Below, piece after piece: positions 1-8,878 of a stretch of DNA of 64,000 nucleotides. The stretch is from Shouchella sp047238345 (GTDB lineage: Bacteria; Bacillota; Bacilli; Bacillales; Bacillaceae_D), in the NCBI RefSeq assembly GCF_047238345.1, contig NZ_JBDFMQ010000002.1, positions 1 through 64,000 on the forward strand, in the 5' to 3' direction. Within the stretch, counting starts at the first letter, position 1. Every line of letters starts with the position of its first letter. The notes under the pieces are model-generated. The model saw nothing but the letters and a program-made list of their open reading frames with translations. It did not search any database and had not been told where the DNA came from. The position numbers and the translations under genes were made by a program.

Positions 1-1
1 G

Positions 2-1297
2 GAAGATATAAAAATTCTCATAGAAAACGAGAGTAGTGTGCTTGATGACTTCAGAGCTAGGATACTAACTAACCATCCTATGGCAAGCTTTAAATTATCA
101 TTAAGAACTACTGATGATAACAAAAGAAAGTTTCAATCACAAGCTACATTCAAAAGTGACAATAATGGGGTAATCGATCTTAATACTCAGGCTCCTATAT
201 CCGGCAATTACACTTCAGTTGATAGCAATGGACTGTTCTGGTCAATGTCTAGTCATGATAATAAAGAACAAATGTTTATTAAACAAACGTCCGCTCCTCT
301 AACTTTTATCATGGAAGTGTATAGTGATAGTGATCGACTTTTAAAGGTGTTTACATTCACACGTTGTTTTTTACTTAAAGATATTGAAATCCTTCCTGTT
401 AATGAAACAATAGTAGGAACGTTATATTACCCTAAAAATAAGACTTCATTGCCAGCTATAGTACTTCTTGGTGGTTCTGATGGATCTGTTCACGAATCCT
501 CTGCCGCACTACTCGCTACTCAAGGGTACGCAGTATTAGCTTTGGCTTATTTTGGAAAAAAGGGGTTACCTAAAGGAATCGAAAACATCCCTCTTGAGTA
601 TGTAGAAAGATCTTTCAATTTTTTAGAAAGCAAGTCTTTTGTAAATAATAAGAAGTTTGGAATCATCGGTCACTCACGAGGCTCTGAACTTGCTTTACTA
701 TATGCCTCTAAGCATTCACGTATAAGATCTGTTATTGCTGTTGCTCCCAGTGCTATAGTCTTCTCAGGGATGTTAAACTTTCAAGCAACTTCTCAACCAG
801 CATGGACTTATAAGGGTGAACCTTTTAGATTTTACACTCCCGAAAGATCGTTTAAAGATACTGTATCCTTTTTCAGACACCTGATACTTAAAAAGCCTTT
901 TTCTAATATCGAAAAAATGAAACAGATTATAAACGATGAGGATAAGTTAAAACCATTTAAAATACCTATTCAAGAGATTCAAGCTCCCATTATGTTTATA
1001 TCGGGTACAGATGATCATGTTCAACCAGCTGAACTCTTTGTAAAACAGATGCAACATACATTAAGAGATCATAAGTATAGTGAGAACAATAAATTTCTAT
1101 TTTATAAAGGGGCAGGTCACTTCTCAGCATTTCCAGCAAACTTATCTAACCTTCCACAAACTCTCGGTACTACGAATTTTAATATGACAATGATTTTTGG
1201 AGGAACTAAAGAGAATAATGCTAAAGCGGCTCAACAAACTTGGGCGGAGACAATTAGATTTTTAAAAACCACTTTAGCAAACTCACACAAATCTTAA
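2..1297 (+). CDS. Acyl-CoA thioesterase/BAAT-family hydrolase, 5' end outside window
   Basis: The reading frame is already open at base 2 and continues without a stop, so the first codons lie before the window; the GTG at 38 is only an internal possibility. The N-terminal part matches the thioesterase/bile-acid-CoA:amino-acid N-acyltransferase beta-sandwich, with an AP-x-x-G-x-Y segment and a GLFWSM motif. The C-terminal half is an alpha/beta hydrolase with nucleophile motif GHSRGS, an acid region SGTDDHV and a late GAGHF histidine. Bacterial members are assumed to be cytoplasmic acyl-CoA thioesterases or acyltransferases, often near stress or resistance genes; the substrate cannot be read here. 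A strong terminator follows, and the next genes converge on it. Confidence 0.8.
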   Translation, partial: EDIKILIENESSVLDDFRARILTNHPMASFKLSLRTTDDNKRKFQSQATFKSDNNGVIDLNTQAPISGNYTSVDSNGLFWSMSSHDNKEQMFIKQTSAPLTFIMEVYSDSDRLLKVFTFTRCFLLKDIEILPVNETIVGTLYYPKNKTSLPAIVLLGGSDGSVHESSAALLATQGYAVLALAYFGKKGLPKGIENIPLEYVERSFNFLESKSFVNNKKFGIIGHSRGSELALLYASKHSRIRSVIAVAPSAIVFSGMLNFQATSQPAWTYKGEPFRFYTPERSFKDTVSFFRHLILKKPFSNIEKMKQIINDEDKLKPFKIPIQEIQAPIMFISGTDDHVQPAELFVKQMQHTLRDHKYSENNKFLFYKGAGHFSAFPANLSNLPQTLGTTNFNMTMIFGGTKENNAKAAQQTWAETIRFLKTTLANSHKS

Positions 1298-1328
1298 TGT
1301 TTCACATCTATATTAATTTAATTCAATT

Positions 1329-1370
1329 AAAAAAGAGTCAATTATGCACAATGCCATTGACTCTTTTTTT
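1329..1370 (+). terminator. Rho-independent terminator after the BAAT-type gene
   Basis: Stem AAAAAGAGTCAA pairs with TTGACTCTTTTT across a 15-nt loop and ends in a T run. The A-rich left arm means it could also work leftward for the pheromone gene. Confidence 0.85.
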
Positions 1371-1539
1371 GTTGCTTATTCTTAAAACTTGTTTTCTCTT
1401 ACTACTTAGTAATAAGAAATAGAAATGTGTACTTACATAGCTCTTCTCATTTATAAGTAAGATGGCACAAATTAAATTTATACTAATAAATAAATATTAG
1501 CGATCTCACCAATTACATTATGTGTTAAATGTATAGTAC

Positions 1540-1689
1540 TTAATGATGTACAGGGATCTCTCTTTCAACACGGTCCCCATGATGTACAGGAATTTCAGCA
1601 TTATCATTCGTTGTAAAAGTACTAGTTAAAGATACTCCTAGTACCAAAGTAACTATTAAAGAAATTTTTCTAAAGTGAAGCTTACGCAT
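1540..1689 (-). CDS. Secreted signalling-peptide precursor (PapR-like), 49 aa, duplicated EIPVHH
   Basis: This ORF starts at ATG 1689 behind an AAGGAGGTG ribosome site. The first ~27 residues form a Sec signal (basic start MRKLHFRK, then a hydrophobic stretch LIVTLVLGVSL). The exported part holds the hexapeptide EIPVHH twice, once after Ala (AEIPVHH) and once at the extreme C terminus (REIPVHH), separated by GDRVER. Size, export signal and a C-terminal signal peptide match PapR and NprX of the RRNPP quorum-sensing systems. It lies 36 bp downstream of, and on the same strand as, the PlcR-like regulator, the plcR-papR arrangement. The mature peptide length is inferred. Confidence 0.82.
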   Translation of the reverse strand: MRKLHFRKISLIVTLVLGVSLTSTFTTNDNAEIPVHHGDRVEREIPVHH

Positions 1690-1725
1690 AGTTACACCTC
1701 CTTTTAATAATATAGTACAACTATA

Positions 1726-2646
1726 TCAAATATCAGAGGACTTTGGAACCACTGAAGCTAAGTATTTTTGTATTATTTTAACTAATTTATCGTTTCCTTG
1801 GATCTGAAAAATCACTATAGATTGCCTTATATAACTAATACCAGTTGAGAAATCGTTCATTAAACAGTAATTATAGCCAGTTTGATAAAGAGAATCTCCT
1901 AAGAGTGTCATGCTATCGTTCAATTTACATAGGTCAATCGCTTTATTACAATACTCCAATGACTCCTCGTATCTTGAATTTTTAGTATAAATAACAGAAA
2001 GATTAAAGTAGATTTTAGTAATCGTTTTGTCATTTATAACTCCTGGATTAGCTTGAATTTCACTTAAACAATTCATTAAAGCTACTTCTGCTTTTTCGTA
2101 ATCACCTTCCTCGAATAGAATAAGCCCTAAGCTAAGCTCTATTTCAATTAATTGATTTTTGTTTTCATCAGTTTCCTCCACTTGTAATTGCATAAGTTCA
2201 TTAAAATCTCCAAGAGTCTTCTTAAAATCTTTATTTAAATAATATTCAGCTACTGTCTCGTGCCATAATAAAAATTGTTTTTCAGCTTTATTCAAAGCCC
2301 TCTTTTTTTCTTTTTCGATTTTAATGAGATAGATTAAGGTAGTATAATCTCTCCTTGCTTTCAACGTATGAATTATGTCGCCAATCTCGGTTTTTCTTAT
2401 ATCATAACTAAATTCTTCTTTTTTTTGTCCGTATAAGTAACCCATTGATACACCTAATCTTTCACTTAACTGATAGACCGTTAAAGCAGATGGGTTCTCT
2501 TTTCCAGTTCCATTTTCAAGACTACTAATTAGCCCTTGTGTGCAAATTTCATAAGATAATTGTGCTTGTGTTAAACCTTTAGATTTTCTTAATGATTTTA
2601 TACGTTCGCCTAATGTTTTTAATGGCTTGCTGTTAATATTCGACAT
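1726..2646 (-). CDS. PlcR-like quorum-sensing regulator (HTH + TPR, RRNPP family)
   Basis: A 306-aa protein begins at ATG 2646, chosen because GGAGGTATCT sits just upstream; an earlier in-frame ATG at 2658 would start inside that site. Residues ~10-65 form an HTH_3 (Xre-type) domain (LGERIKSLRKSKGLTQAQLS, then ISSLENG). The rest is alpha-helical with TPR-like repeats such as YFNLSVIYTKNSRYEESLEYCNKA (shown in part). This architecture is that of PlcR/NprR regulators, which bind a re-imported C-terminal peptide and then activate promoters. The cognate peptide gene follows directly. The 16-bp AT palindrome upstream could be an autoregulatory site. Target genes are unknown; the neighbouring hydrolase is a candidate only by position. 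Confidence 0.85.
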   Translation of the reverse strand: MSNINSKPLKTLGERIKSLRKSKGLTQAQLSYEICTQGLISSLENGTGKENPSALTVYQLSERLGVSMGYLYGQKKEEFSYDIRKTEIGDIIHTLKARRDYTTLIYLIKIEKEKKRALNKAEKQFLLWHETVAEYYLNKDFKKTLGDFNELMQLQVEETDENKNQLIEIELSLGLILFEEGDYEKAEVALMNCLSEIQANPGVINDKTITKIYFNLSVIYTKNSRYEESLEYCNKAIDLCKLNDSMTLLGDSLYQTGYNYCLMNDFSTGISYIRQSIVIFQIQGNDKLVKIIQKYLASVVPKSSDI

Positions 2647-2662
2647 AGATACCTCCAAAAGA

Positions 2663-2700
2663 AATATTTATAAATATTGTTATAATATGATTCATTATAC
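2663..2700 (-). promoter_or_regulatory. Palindrome and -10 box upstream of the PlcR-like gene
   Basis: AATATTTATAAATATT (2663-2678) is a perfect 16-bp palindrome just upstream of the ribosome site. A leftward TATAAT hexamer lies at about 2694-2699. The -35 is weak, as expected for an activated promoter. It does not clearly match the PlcR box. Confidence 0.4.
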
Positions 2701-3330
2701 GGGGAAATTAAAAAGTCTTAATTAGTACTTTTAAAAGAGCATAAAAAATCTACATAGATAAATTCACGAAAAAGAAGCTTTTATCTATTAGATTTAAGTC
2801 CCGTCAATCATTTATAGAAAAGAGAACTTCCATATATCTAATTTTACTACAGATATAACGCAAGCTCTAGTTAGAAAAAGAAGACTTACAAGAGGTTTTC
2901 AGTTAAAATAAGCTGTCATTTCGTTGTTAGCGACAGAGCCTACAGCGTTTCTAAACTATGAGAATATGACTGAATGTTTGGGCCAAGCACATCCACGGAT
3001 TAAAAAAGCTACCAAAGTTTTTATATCGAAAATGAAAAAATTATCAACCTAATTGTTTGTATAGAAGAAAAGAAGCAAATTGAAAACGCCATGAACCACC
3101 TCTAACAATTAGTATATTTTTCAATACGGCTAAGTTTGTCTGACAAGTCGCTTATACGATGTTCTTAATATAATTTTGCTCGTTCGTGCTTGTCTTTTTT
3201 TCTGCGTGTACTTCTTGCTTTTTCTCATGCGGCTAACACTTTCCACGAGGGTTTTAAACCCTTATCCTTTAGATCCATAACGATTTCCCACTTGCTCACG
3301 ATATCCCCTTTTTATTCTTTAATCTTATAA
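2701..3330. other. Decayed intergenic region with broken coding remnants
   Basis: No intact gene is visible. On the plus strand around 2846-3051 a frame reads coherently but is interrupted by stops (fragments TTDITQALVRKRR and ENMTECLGQAHPR). On the minus strand around 3120-3320 another broken frame includes SKWEIVMDLKDKGLKP. Neither could be assigned to a family. Together with the broken genes at 4.0-5.3 kb this looks like plasmid DNA undergoing decay. Confidence 0.45.
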
Positions 3331-3367
3331 TAAAGTGTCCGATTTATTATATAAGGAGTGGTTTAGA

Positions 3368-3847
3368 ATGCTTATACAGGAAATTAAAGAAACCTCAATT
3401 AATGATTTTAGAACTGACTTATTGAATAAGGTAATTACTCACGAAGAACGGCTAGAAACATTGAATCCTAATTATATATACTATTATAAATCTTGGAAGA
3501 CTTTAGCTGAATTCTTCATAAAAAACTCTTTAGTCTCTCTCAAAACAATTGAAGATTTAGATAAAGAAACATTGGATTCTTTGATCATCAACCTAGAGTA
3601 TGATATCAGTATTAACAAGCCGCTATCTGAATTATTTTTAACTTCCTTTGCAATCCTTTTAGCTGCAATTAGCGTAGTTTCCTTGATAACGACAGACGTT
3701 TATAACGAGATATCACTAACTGTCTCAGCGATTATACTAGCGGTTACCTCTTTATTCATAATAAAAGATCATAAAGATAGATCTACAATCTCCACGAAAA
3801 AAATATATCTTTTAAATCATTTAAAACTTTTAAAAGATAAAGCATGA
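3368..3847 (+). CDS. Hypothetical membrane protein, 159 aa
   Basis: The start at ATG 3368 follows AAGGAG by 8 nt; a GTG at 3335 is in frame but has no ribosome site. Residues 1-~95 are hydrophilic and helical. Two membrane segments follow back to back (ELFLTSFAILLAAISVVSLI and ISLTVSAIILAVTSLFII), then a short basic tail. I do not recognise a family. The gene stands alone between decayed regions, with no obvious operon partner, so a role cannot be inferred. Base composition is AT-rich like the neighbouring quorum-sensing genes. Confidence 0.65.
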   Translation: MLIQEIKETSINDFRTDLLNKVITHEERLETLNPNYIYYYKSWKTLAEFFIKNSLVSLKTIEDLDKETLDSLIINLEYDISINKPLSELFLTSFAILLAAISVVSLITTDVYNEISLTVSAIILAVTSLFIIKDHKDRSTISTKKIYLLNHLKLLKDKA

Positions 3848-4032
3848 CATCCTTGTAGCATTATTGATAATATTCATGTTCGCTTCTATTTTCTCGTTTT
3901 ATTTTATTTTTATCTTGATTTTGCTACGCTAGCGTATTCAGCGCGGCTATAAAAGTGACCAAGTGTTAAGCTTATAGTTTAGATCAAAGGATTAAGAGGT
4001 CACTTGCTCATTTTGAATGGAAAGACTTCACC

Positions 4033-4338
4033 TTAGTAAAATAAGGTAACGAAAATTAAGTCTACCAGTGCGTCTGTCACATTTTTGGCTGTGCACACAA
4101 CCGTATTAAAATCAGCTCGGGCGCTCGTTTCAATGGTACCCGCTAAAATCTTCCGAACAATTCCTTTCTTTCACTTTAATAATGGCGCCAAGTTTCTTTG
4201 TTTTTCTTGCTTACAGTGTGAATTAGCGCTTGGGCGGCGTTTTACTCTGCTGCGATTTGCTTAATGTGTGCCGTTGTTTTCTTTAAAACTTTTGGATTAT
4301 CGTTTAACGCGTCAGAAGAACGCCAAGCGTTCTCTCCT
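4033..4338 (-). pseudogene. Decayed plasmid gene downstream of radC remnant
   Basis: Three short coherent frames can be stitched on the minus strand: ENAWRSSDALNDNPKVLKK to an in-frame stop, NAAQALIHTVSKKNK, then KLGAIIKVKER leading by a one-base shift into ILAGTIETSARADFNTVVC (parts quoted). At least one nonsense codon and two frameshifts separate them. No family was recognised. It lies just beyond the terminator of the broken radC-like gene. Confidence 0.5.
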
Positions 4339-4347
4339 TCTCACCAA

Positions 4348-4367
4348 AAGAGGGGATTTCCCCTCTT
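4348..4367 (-). terminator. Terminator of the radC-like pseudogene
   Basis: AAGAGGGG and CCCCTCTT pair over a 4-base loop and overlap the stop codon of the radC-like frame, followed leftward by two Ts. Confidence 0.6.
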
Positions 4368-4816
4368 AGCGCATATTCCCCCGTTCTCTTAAGCTCGTAT
4401 ACGTTACATCTTGGCTGACAATTAAATGATCCAGCACTTGAATGCCGAGGCACGTTCCCGCTTTTTGTAGTCGTTTCGTGATCAGAATGTCTTCTTCGGA
4501 CGGTTCGGTATCGCCTGAAGGATGGTTATGGCTGACAATGATCGATGATCGACGCCCCGTTATTGAGAATGGCCGCCTTGAAGACCTCTCGTGGATGTAC
4601 AATGCTGCTGTTTAAGCTTCCGGTGTGCGCCTGATGAATCGCCACCACACGGTTTTTGGTGTTCAAGACCAAAACCAGCAATACTTCTCGATCCACATCG
4701 CCAATGATCCCTTGAACCATCTCCACCGCATCGGTTGGTGACGTAATTGGGCTACACGTCTCTTCTACCTCGCGAACAATTTGCTTAATGTGTTGGACTT
4801 CATAGATTTTTTGCAT
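4366..4816 (-). pseudogene. RadC-like JAB-domain protein, broken by a 7-bp tandem duplication
   Basis: The N-terminal frame runs from ATG 4816 through DVDREVLLVLVLNTKNRVV to NNGASII and then goes out of frame. The C-terminal frame resumes at SIIVSHNHPSGD, the JAMM/JAB metal-binding motif of the RadC/UPF0758 family, and ends at 4366. The break coincides with two exact tandem copies of TGATCGA (4539-4545 and 4546-4552). Removing one copy restores a continuous 147-aa protein. RadC-like proteins are common on plasmids; their role is uncertain. The upstream ribosome site GGAGCT and downstream terminator remain intact, suggesting a recent lesion. Confidence 0.9.
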
Positions 4817-5082
4817 TGCCTTCAGCTCCTTTGATTTGGTTGCCGCGGCCCAAATCCTTGTAAAAAGGAACGTGATGGAGCGCCTCTGGCGCTGCGGGGC
4901 TTCAAACAGCGGCTAGCACGCGTTTGGAAACCCAATGATGTAGCCCGGCGTTTCGAACGCTTGCGTTGATTACGGCGGCTTCACAACTTGGATTCCTTAC
5001 GCGGACTTCCGGTGTGCCGATCCTTCACGGACTCATGCGCAAGGATTACACTGAGGAGACCAAAGAAGAAGGATGCCACGAT

Positions 5083-5104
5083 AAAAAGCAGCCAATTGGC
5101 TGCT
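5083..5104 (-). terminator. Leftward terminator
   Basis: AGCAGCC-AATT-GGCTGCT is a perfect palindrome (5087-5104), followed in the minus direction by TTTTTAT. It lies 18 bp beyond the stop codon of the decayed gene fragment at 5122. Confidence 0.7.
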
Positions 5105-5121
5105 TATGTACAAAAAATGCC

Positions 5122-5310
5122 TTATGAATCTATTTCACCAGGTATAAAGCTCACTCTTCTAACTCGAAACCAGGAATCACTTTCGCCAATATTTTTTATT
5201 ATGGCTGACCGTGTAATTTCCCCCCTCATCTTAAGATCTACCAAAACATTTGCCTATTAAATTACCCGTTGAAACGGTGTGTCCTCTTTTAACTGCGTGA
5301 CCTTATCTGA
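5122..5310 (-). pseudogene. C-terminal fragment of an unrecognised gene, frameshifted
   Basis: Reading leftward, KVTQLKEDTPFQRVI hits a stop; a one-base shift continues as RQNVLVDLKMRGEITRSAII and runs to ...RRVSFIPGEIDS at the stop 5122, directly before a good terminator. The two frames together read like one protein tail, but no start is present and the upstream part is missing. A plus-strand ORF over the same bases has no ribosome site and looks like a shadow. Family not recognised. Confidence 0.5.
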
Positions 5311-5459
5311 TCAAGTTTTCTCAAATTTTAAACACCACGCTAATTTATAGACAACAAAACAGTCATCAAAAATTTCTTTCTCCTTTATTGCAAAACAAGT
5401 GTAATTCTTTTAACTTACAACCGATAGATAAGGTTAAGAAAATTAATTGAGGTGGAGTT

Positions 5460-6359
5460 ATGCAAAACGACGTTGTGACTGATTCAATAGTAATTAAAGC
5501 ATTTGAGAAAAATATAGCCATCATTCGGTTTACGTTAGATAGAAAGGTTGCATATGTTAACGATTTGTTTGCACATACGATGGGCTATACAATCGAACAA
5601 TTGCAAGGGAGCCATCATAAACGTTTATGTTTTGAGGCCTTTGCTGAAAGTGAAGATTATGAATTGTTTTGGTCTCATTTATATTCTGGGCAAAGTTTTC
5701 AAGACAAAATTAAGCGTAAAAAATCAAACGGAGACGTAGTATGGTTAGAAGCGACTTATATGGCACTTTTTGATGATACCAATCAAGTTGTAGGTTTTTC
5801 AAAAATGTGTACTAACATTACCAAACGTCAAAAAGCTATCAATACATTCGCAAACGATTTAAAAGAAATGTCAGGCAGTCTTAATACAAAAGCTGCCTTG
5901 GGCATTGAACGTACCGAAGAATTAGCGGAAAGTATTCATTCTATATCAAAGCTATCTGAAGAAAACAAAGAGAAACTGGTATCTTTAGAAGCGAAAACAG
6001 AAGCTATTCAAGGGATTTCACACACTATTGAAGGGTTCGCTTCACAAACAAACTTGTTATCGCTTAATGCCGCCATAGAAGCTGCCCATGCTGGTGAATA
6101 TGGAAAAGGGTTTGATATCGTTGCTCAAGAGATACGAAGGTTATCAAAACAGATCGAAGCGTCCATTCAAGAAATCCATGAAAGTGTTCAATTGATTACA
6201 TCAGACATTCATGATATTGCCAACGGTACTCAAAATGCGTCACATTTATCAAATCAAATTAAAAAACAAGTTTCTGAAACGATTGACGAGTACGGGACAT
6301 TAACAACTAGCGCATTGTCATTAGATGAAAAAGCACTATCGTTCAAAGAGCTTATCTAA
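5460..6359 (+). CDS. Soluble PAS-domain chemoreceptor (methyl-accepting signalling domain)
   Basis: A 299-aa cytoplasmic receptor starts at ATG 5460 behind GAGGTGGAG. Residues ~10-125 are a PAS/PAC sensor (VAYVNDLFAHTMGYTIEQLQG and the ITKRQKA exit motif). Residues ~130-299 form the MCP coiled coil with the conserved hairpin tip FASQTNLLSLNAAIEAAHAG and the following EIRRLSKQ. There are no transmembrane segments, so it should sense an intracellular cue, redox or a small ligand, and signal to CheA/CheW. The MCP part is short, as in B. subtilis YfmS-type soluble receptors. It stands alone, and its ligand cannot be read from the sequence. Confidence 0.87.
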   Translation: MQNDVVTDSIVIKAFEKNIAIIRFTLDRKVAYVNDLFAHTMGYTIEQLQGSHHKRLCFEAFAESEDYELFWSHLYSGQSFQDKIKRKKSNGDVVWLEATYMALFDDTNQVVGFSKMCTNITKRQKAINTFANDLKEMSGSLNTKAALGIERTEELAESIHSISKLSEENKEKLVSLEAKTEAIQGISHTIEGFASQTNLLSLNAAIEAAHAGEYGKGFDIVAQEIRRLSKQIEASIQEIHESVQLITSDIHDIANGTQNASHLSNQIKKQVSETIDEYGTLTTSALSLDEKALSFKELI

Positions 6360-6890
6360 TTATAGTAAGTCAGGTTCACGCCGCTGTTTCCGTTTGATAT
6401 CGATAAAATTTGTTACAGTAGATATGTCCTCAATTCCGTCTTGAGGCGTATCCGTTCTTTATCTCAAACCGTAGTTGGACCCACTTATTAACCTTATAAG
6501 TATGGCTCTTTTTCTATACGTTCAAGTAGTGTCAAATCTAAAATACCTATTGTGAAACCCCTTCACTCTCTACCAATGGTTTCACAAATGGAATTATGAT
6601 GAGATGATATAAAATCATTAGAAGAATAAAAGTCTTTAAGCAATCCTCCTTATGGTGCAAAGTGTCAAATGATACAGAAATCAACACTTCATGTTTTGAC
6701 AAAATAAACGTTCCTTTGAAGGGAGAGACTTGGCTTTTTTACTTCACTGCTCTTACATGCGCATACCTTCCTCTTATTTTGAATAAGAATCGGTTCCTCG
6801 ATAAAAAGGTACCAATTCTTATACTCAAGACCATGTATATTTATCAACCACTACTACATCTACTAATCAATGATGAATTAGTTTCCCTCA
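6360..6890. other. Intergenic region with an inverted repeat
   Basis: No convincing gene. TGTGAAACC (6551-6559) and GGTTTCACA (6578-6586) form a perfect 9-bp inverted repeat. An imperfect hairpin at about 6785-6821 might terminate the leftward tct operon but lacks a T run. A plus-strand ORF at 6662-6955 has no ribosome site. Confidence 0.4.
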
Positions 6891-8390
6891 TTACATATGA
6901 AGAGAATCATCAATGCGATTCCTTCTTTTTTCTTTCATTTCGCCTATTAACGTAAAGACAACGCATGCGATCCCTGCAAGAATAAAAATAGTCGAGACAG
7001 GGTTCGTAAAGAAATCTACTGGATTTCCCGTTGTCATTAATGCCCTTCTTAAGTATGTTTCAAGCAAAGGCCCTAAAATAAATCCTAAAATCATCGGTGC
7101 AATCGGAAAGCCATTTCGTACAAGGAAAAAACCGATGACACCAAATAGAAGCATGACCCATATATCAAAAACTGAACTATTTGTGGTATAAGCGCCGACA
7201 ATGGTCAATACAAATATAATCGGGAACAAATATTGTTTTGGCACAGTCAACACACGGGTAAAAAGTTTCATCCCAAATAATTGAATCAGAAACACAAACA
7301 CCATAGCAATAAAAAACGCGATAAACACCACATACACAATATCAGGGTTGCTTGTAAAAAATAATGGCCCTGGCTGAAGGCCATGAACCATAAAGCCCCC
7401 AAGTAAGATCGCGGTCACGGTATCCCCTGGAATTCCTAATGAAAGCATGGGAATGAGCGATCCACCTACGCTTGCAGTATTTGCTGACTCCGATGCATAA
7501 ATTCCTTCCGGTGCTCCTTTACCAAAGCGCTTAGGCGTTTTCGATGCTTGCTTAGCTTGCGCATATGCCACTAAATTCGATGTCCCGCTTCCTAAGCCTG
7601 GCAAAATACCAAACGCAATCCCAATTAGTGAAGACCGAATTAAGTTCCAGCCATTCTTAATCGTTTCACCTAAGGAAAAAGCGAAGCCTTTTGCCTTAAA
7701 ATCAATCTTTTGGCTTTTCGAATCACCTAATATCTCAATCAAGATTTGGGAGATCGCAAACAAGCCCATGATGAGTGGCAAAAGTGCAAATCCACCCTTT
7801 AACTCAAGAATGCCAACAGTGTAACGTTGAAGGCCATCAATTGGTGCGAATCCTACAAGACCAGCTGCTAATCCCAGAAAACCAGCTGTTATCCCTTTTA
7901 GCATACTCCCTTTTGCTAAAACGGCTACTAGAGACAAGGCAAAGAAAATGAGCGCAAAAAATTCAAATGGCCCCATTTGTACCGCGAAACGAGAAATAAC
8001 AGGAGAGATTGTTACGAGCGCAATAAAACTTAATAACCCTCCTACTAATGATGCAACTACACCAATGCCAAGTGCCCTTAGTGGCTCACCGTTTTTTGAC
8101 ATAGGGTAGGCATCAAAAGTTGTTGCAATAGATGATGGTGTTCCCGGTATCCCTAAAAGAGTTGATGCGACCAAACCACCTGACACGCCACCCAAATGAA
8201 GACAAATAAGAAACGCAATGCCTGGAACAGGATCGAGACCAAATGTAAAGGGAACAAATAGTGCCATACCCATTGTTGCAGTCAAACCTGGAACAGTTCC
8301 AAAAAGGAGCCCAACTAAAACACCGAGCGCCATGAGAAGAATAACAAATGGCGTTAACGATTCACTTAAACTTTGGATTAACACATCCAT
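6891..8390 (-). CDS. tctA: Tripartite tricarboxylate transporter, large permease TctA
   Basis: A 499-aa polytopic membrane protein of usual TctA length. It carries the family's N-terminal signature GLLFGTVPGLTATMGMALFV, the LLGIPGTPSS loop and the internal repeat GILPGLGSGTSN...IPGDTVTAILLGG. TctA forms the main transport channel of the TTT family, moving carboxylates by ion symport with substrate captured by TctC. The start follows GAGGAGAGGGG. It is the last gene of the leftward operon regulator-kdgD-ALDH-dehydratase-tctC-tctB-tctA, implying uptake of the sugar diacid degraded by the upstream enzymes. The 4-Ser/Gly-rich loops and ~11 hydrophobic segments are intact. Confidence 0.93.
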   Translation of the reverse strand: MDVLIQSLSESLTPFVILLMALGVLVGLLFGTVPGLTATMGMALFVPFTFGLDPVPGIAFLICLHLGGVSGGLVASTLLGIPGTPSSIATTFDAYPMSKNGEPLRALGIGVVASLVGGLLSFIALVTISPVISRFAVQMGPFEFFALIFFALSLVAVLAKGSMLKGITAGFLGLAAGLVGFAPIDGLQRYTVGILELKGGFALLPLIMGLFAISQILIEILGDSKSQKIDFKAKGFAFSLGETIKNGWNLIRSSLIGIAFGILPGLGSGTSNLVAYAQAKQASKTPKRFGKGAPEGIYASESANTASVGGSLIPMLSLGIPGDTVTAILLGGFMVHGLQPGPLFFTSNPDIVYVVFIAFFIAMVFVFLIQLFGMKLFTRVLTVPKQYLFPIIFVLTIVGAYTTNSSVFDIWVMLLFGVIGFFLVRNGFPIAPMILGFILGPLLETYLRRALMTTGNPVDFFTNPVSTIFILAGIACVVFTLIGEMKEKRRNRIDDSLHM

Positions 8391-8407
8391 ATTGCTTCCC
8401 CTCTCCT

Positions 8408-8866
8408 CTAAAAAACGCCTCTAGGTAATAGGACATCTAAAAATTGGGTAAATACTAGATAAATGATAGCGGTTACAACAATTCCGCTACTTATACTTTT
8501 CAATATTGTCGTGATCCCTTTTTGTTTGGATAAATACCACGTTAAAAAGCTTAAAAATAAAAAGGTACTCAACATATAGCCAATGACATTAAACAAAACG
8601 CCATAAATCAACAGTGCTAAAAAACTAATCCCCATTCGTTTACTGTTTGCATTTAATTTGAGAACAATTGGTTTTGCTTCGTTATTTTGACTAAAAATTA
8701 GCCCTAATCCACATAAGAATAAAGCAATGGAGACAATTCTCGGCAAGAGGATAGGTCCCGGATCATCGACAAGAATCATAAACGACATGGTTAACGTATT
8801 TAAGAACATCGCAAGGCCAAGCATGGCAACAACGATCCCTATTACACGCTCTTGAGTTAAGCCCAT
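8408..8866 (-). CDS. tctB: Tripartite tricarboxylate transporter, small subunit TctB
   Basis: A 152-aa protein with four predicted membrane segments (for example VIGIVVAMLGLAMFLNTLTM and GVLFNVIGYMLSTFLFLSFL), typical length and topology for TctB, the poorly conserved small membrane subunit. It starts at ATG 8866 behind GAGGAGGG, 12 bp after the tctC stop, and ends 17 bp before tctA, so the three are co-transcribed. Assignment rests on topology and on its position between tctC and tctA. Confidence 0.9.
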   Translation of the reverse strand: MGLTQERVIGIVVAMLGLAMFLNTLTMSFMILVDDPGPILLPRIVSIALFLCGLGLIFSQNNEAKPIVLKLNANSKRMGISFLALLIYGVLFNVIGYMLSTFLFLSFLTWYLSKQKGITTILKSISSGIVVTAIIYLVFTQFLDVLLPRGVF

Positions 8867-8878
8867 CAGAATCCCTCC

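Noticed and set aside
4988..5260. 90-aa plus-strand ORF
   Set aside because: It lacks a ribosome site and is antisense to a coherent minus-strand gene remnant with its own terminator.
6662..6955. 97-aa plus-strand ORF
   Set aside because: No ribosome site, composition unlike a protein and overlaps the end of tctA.
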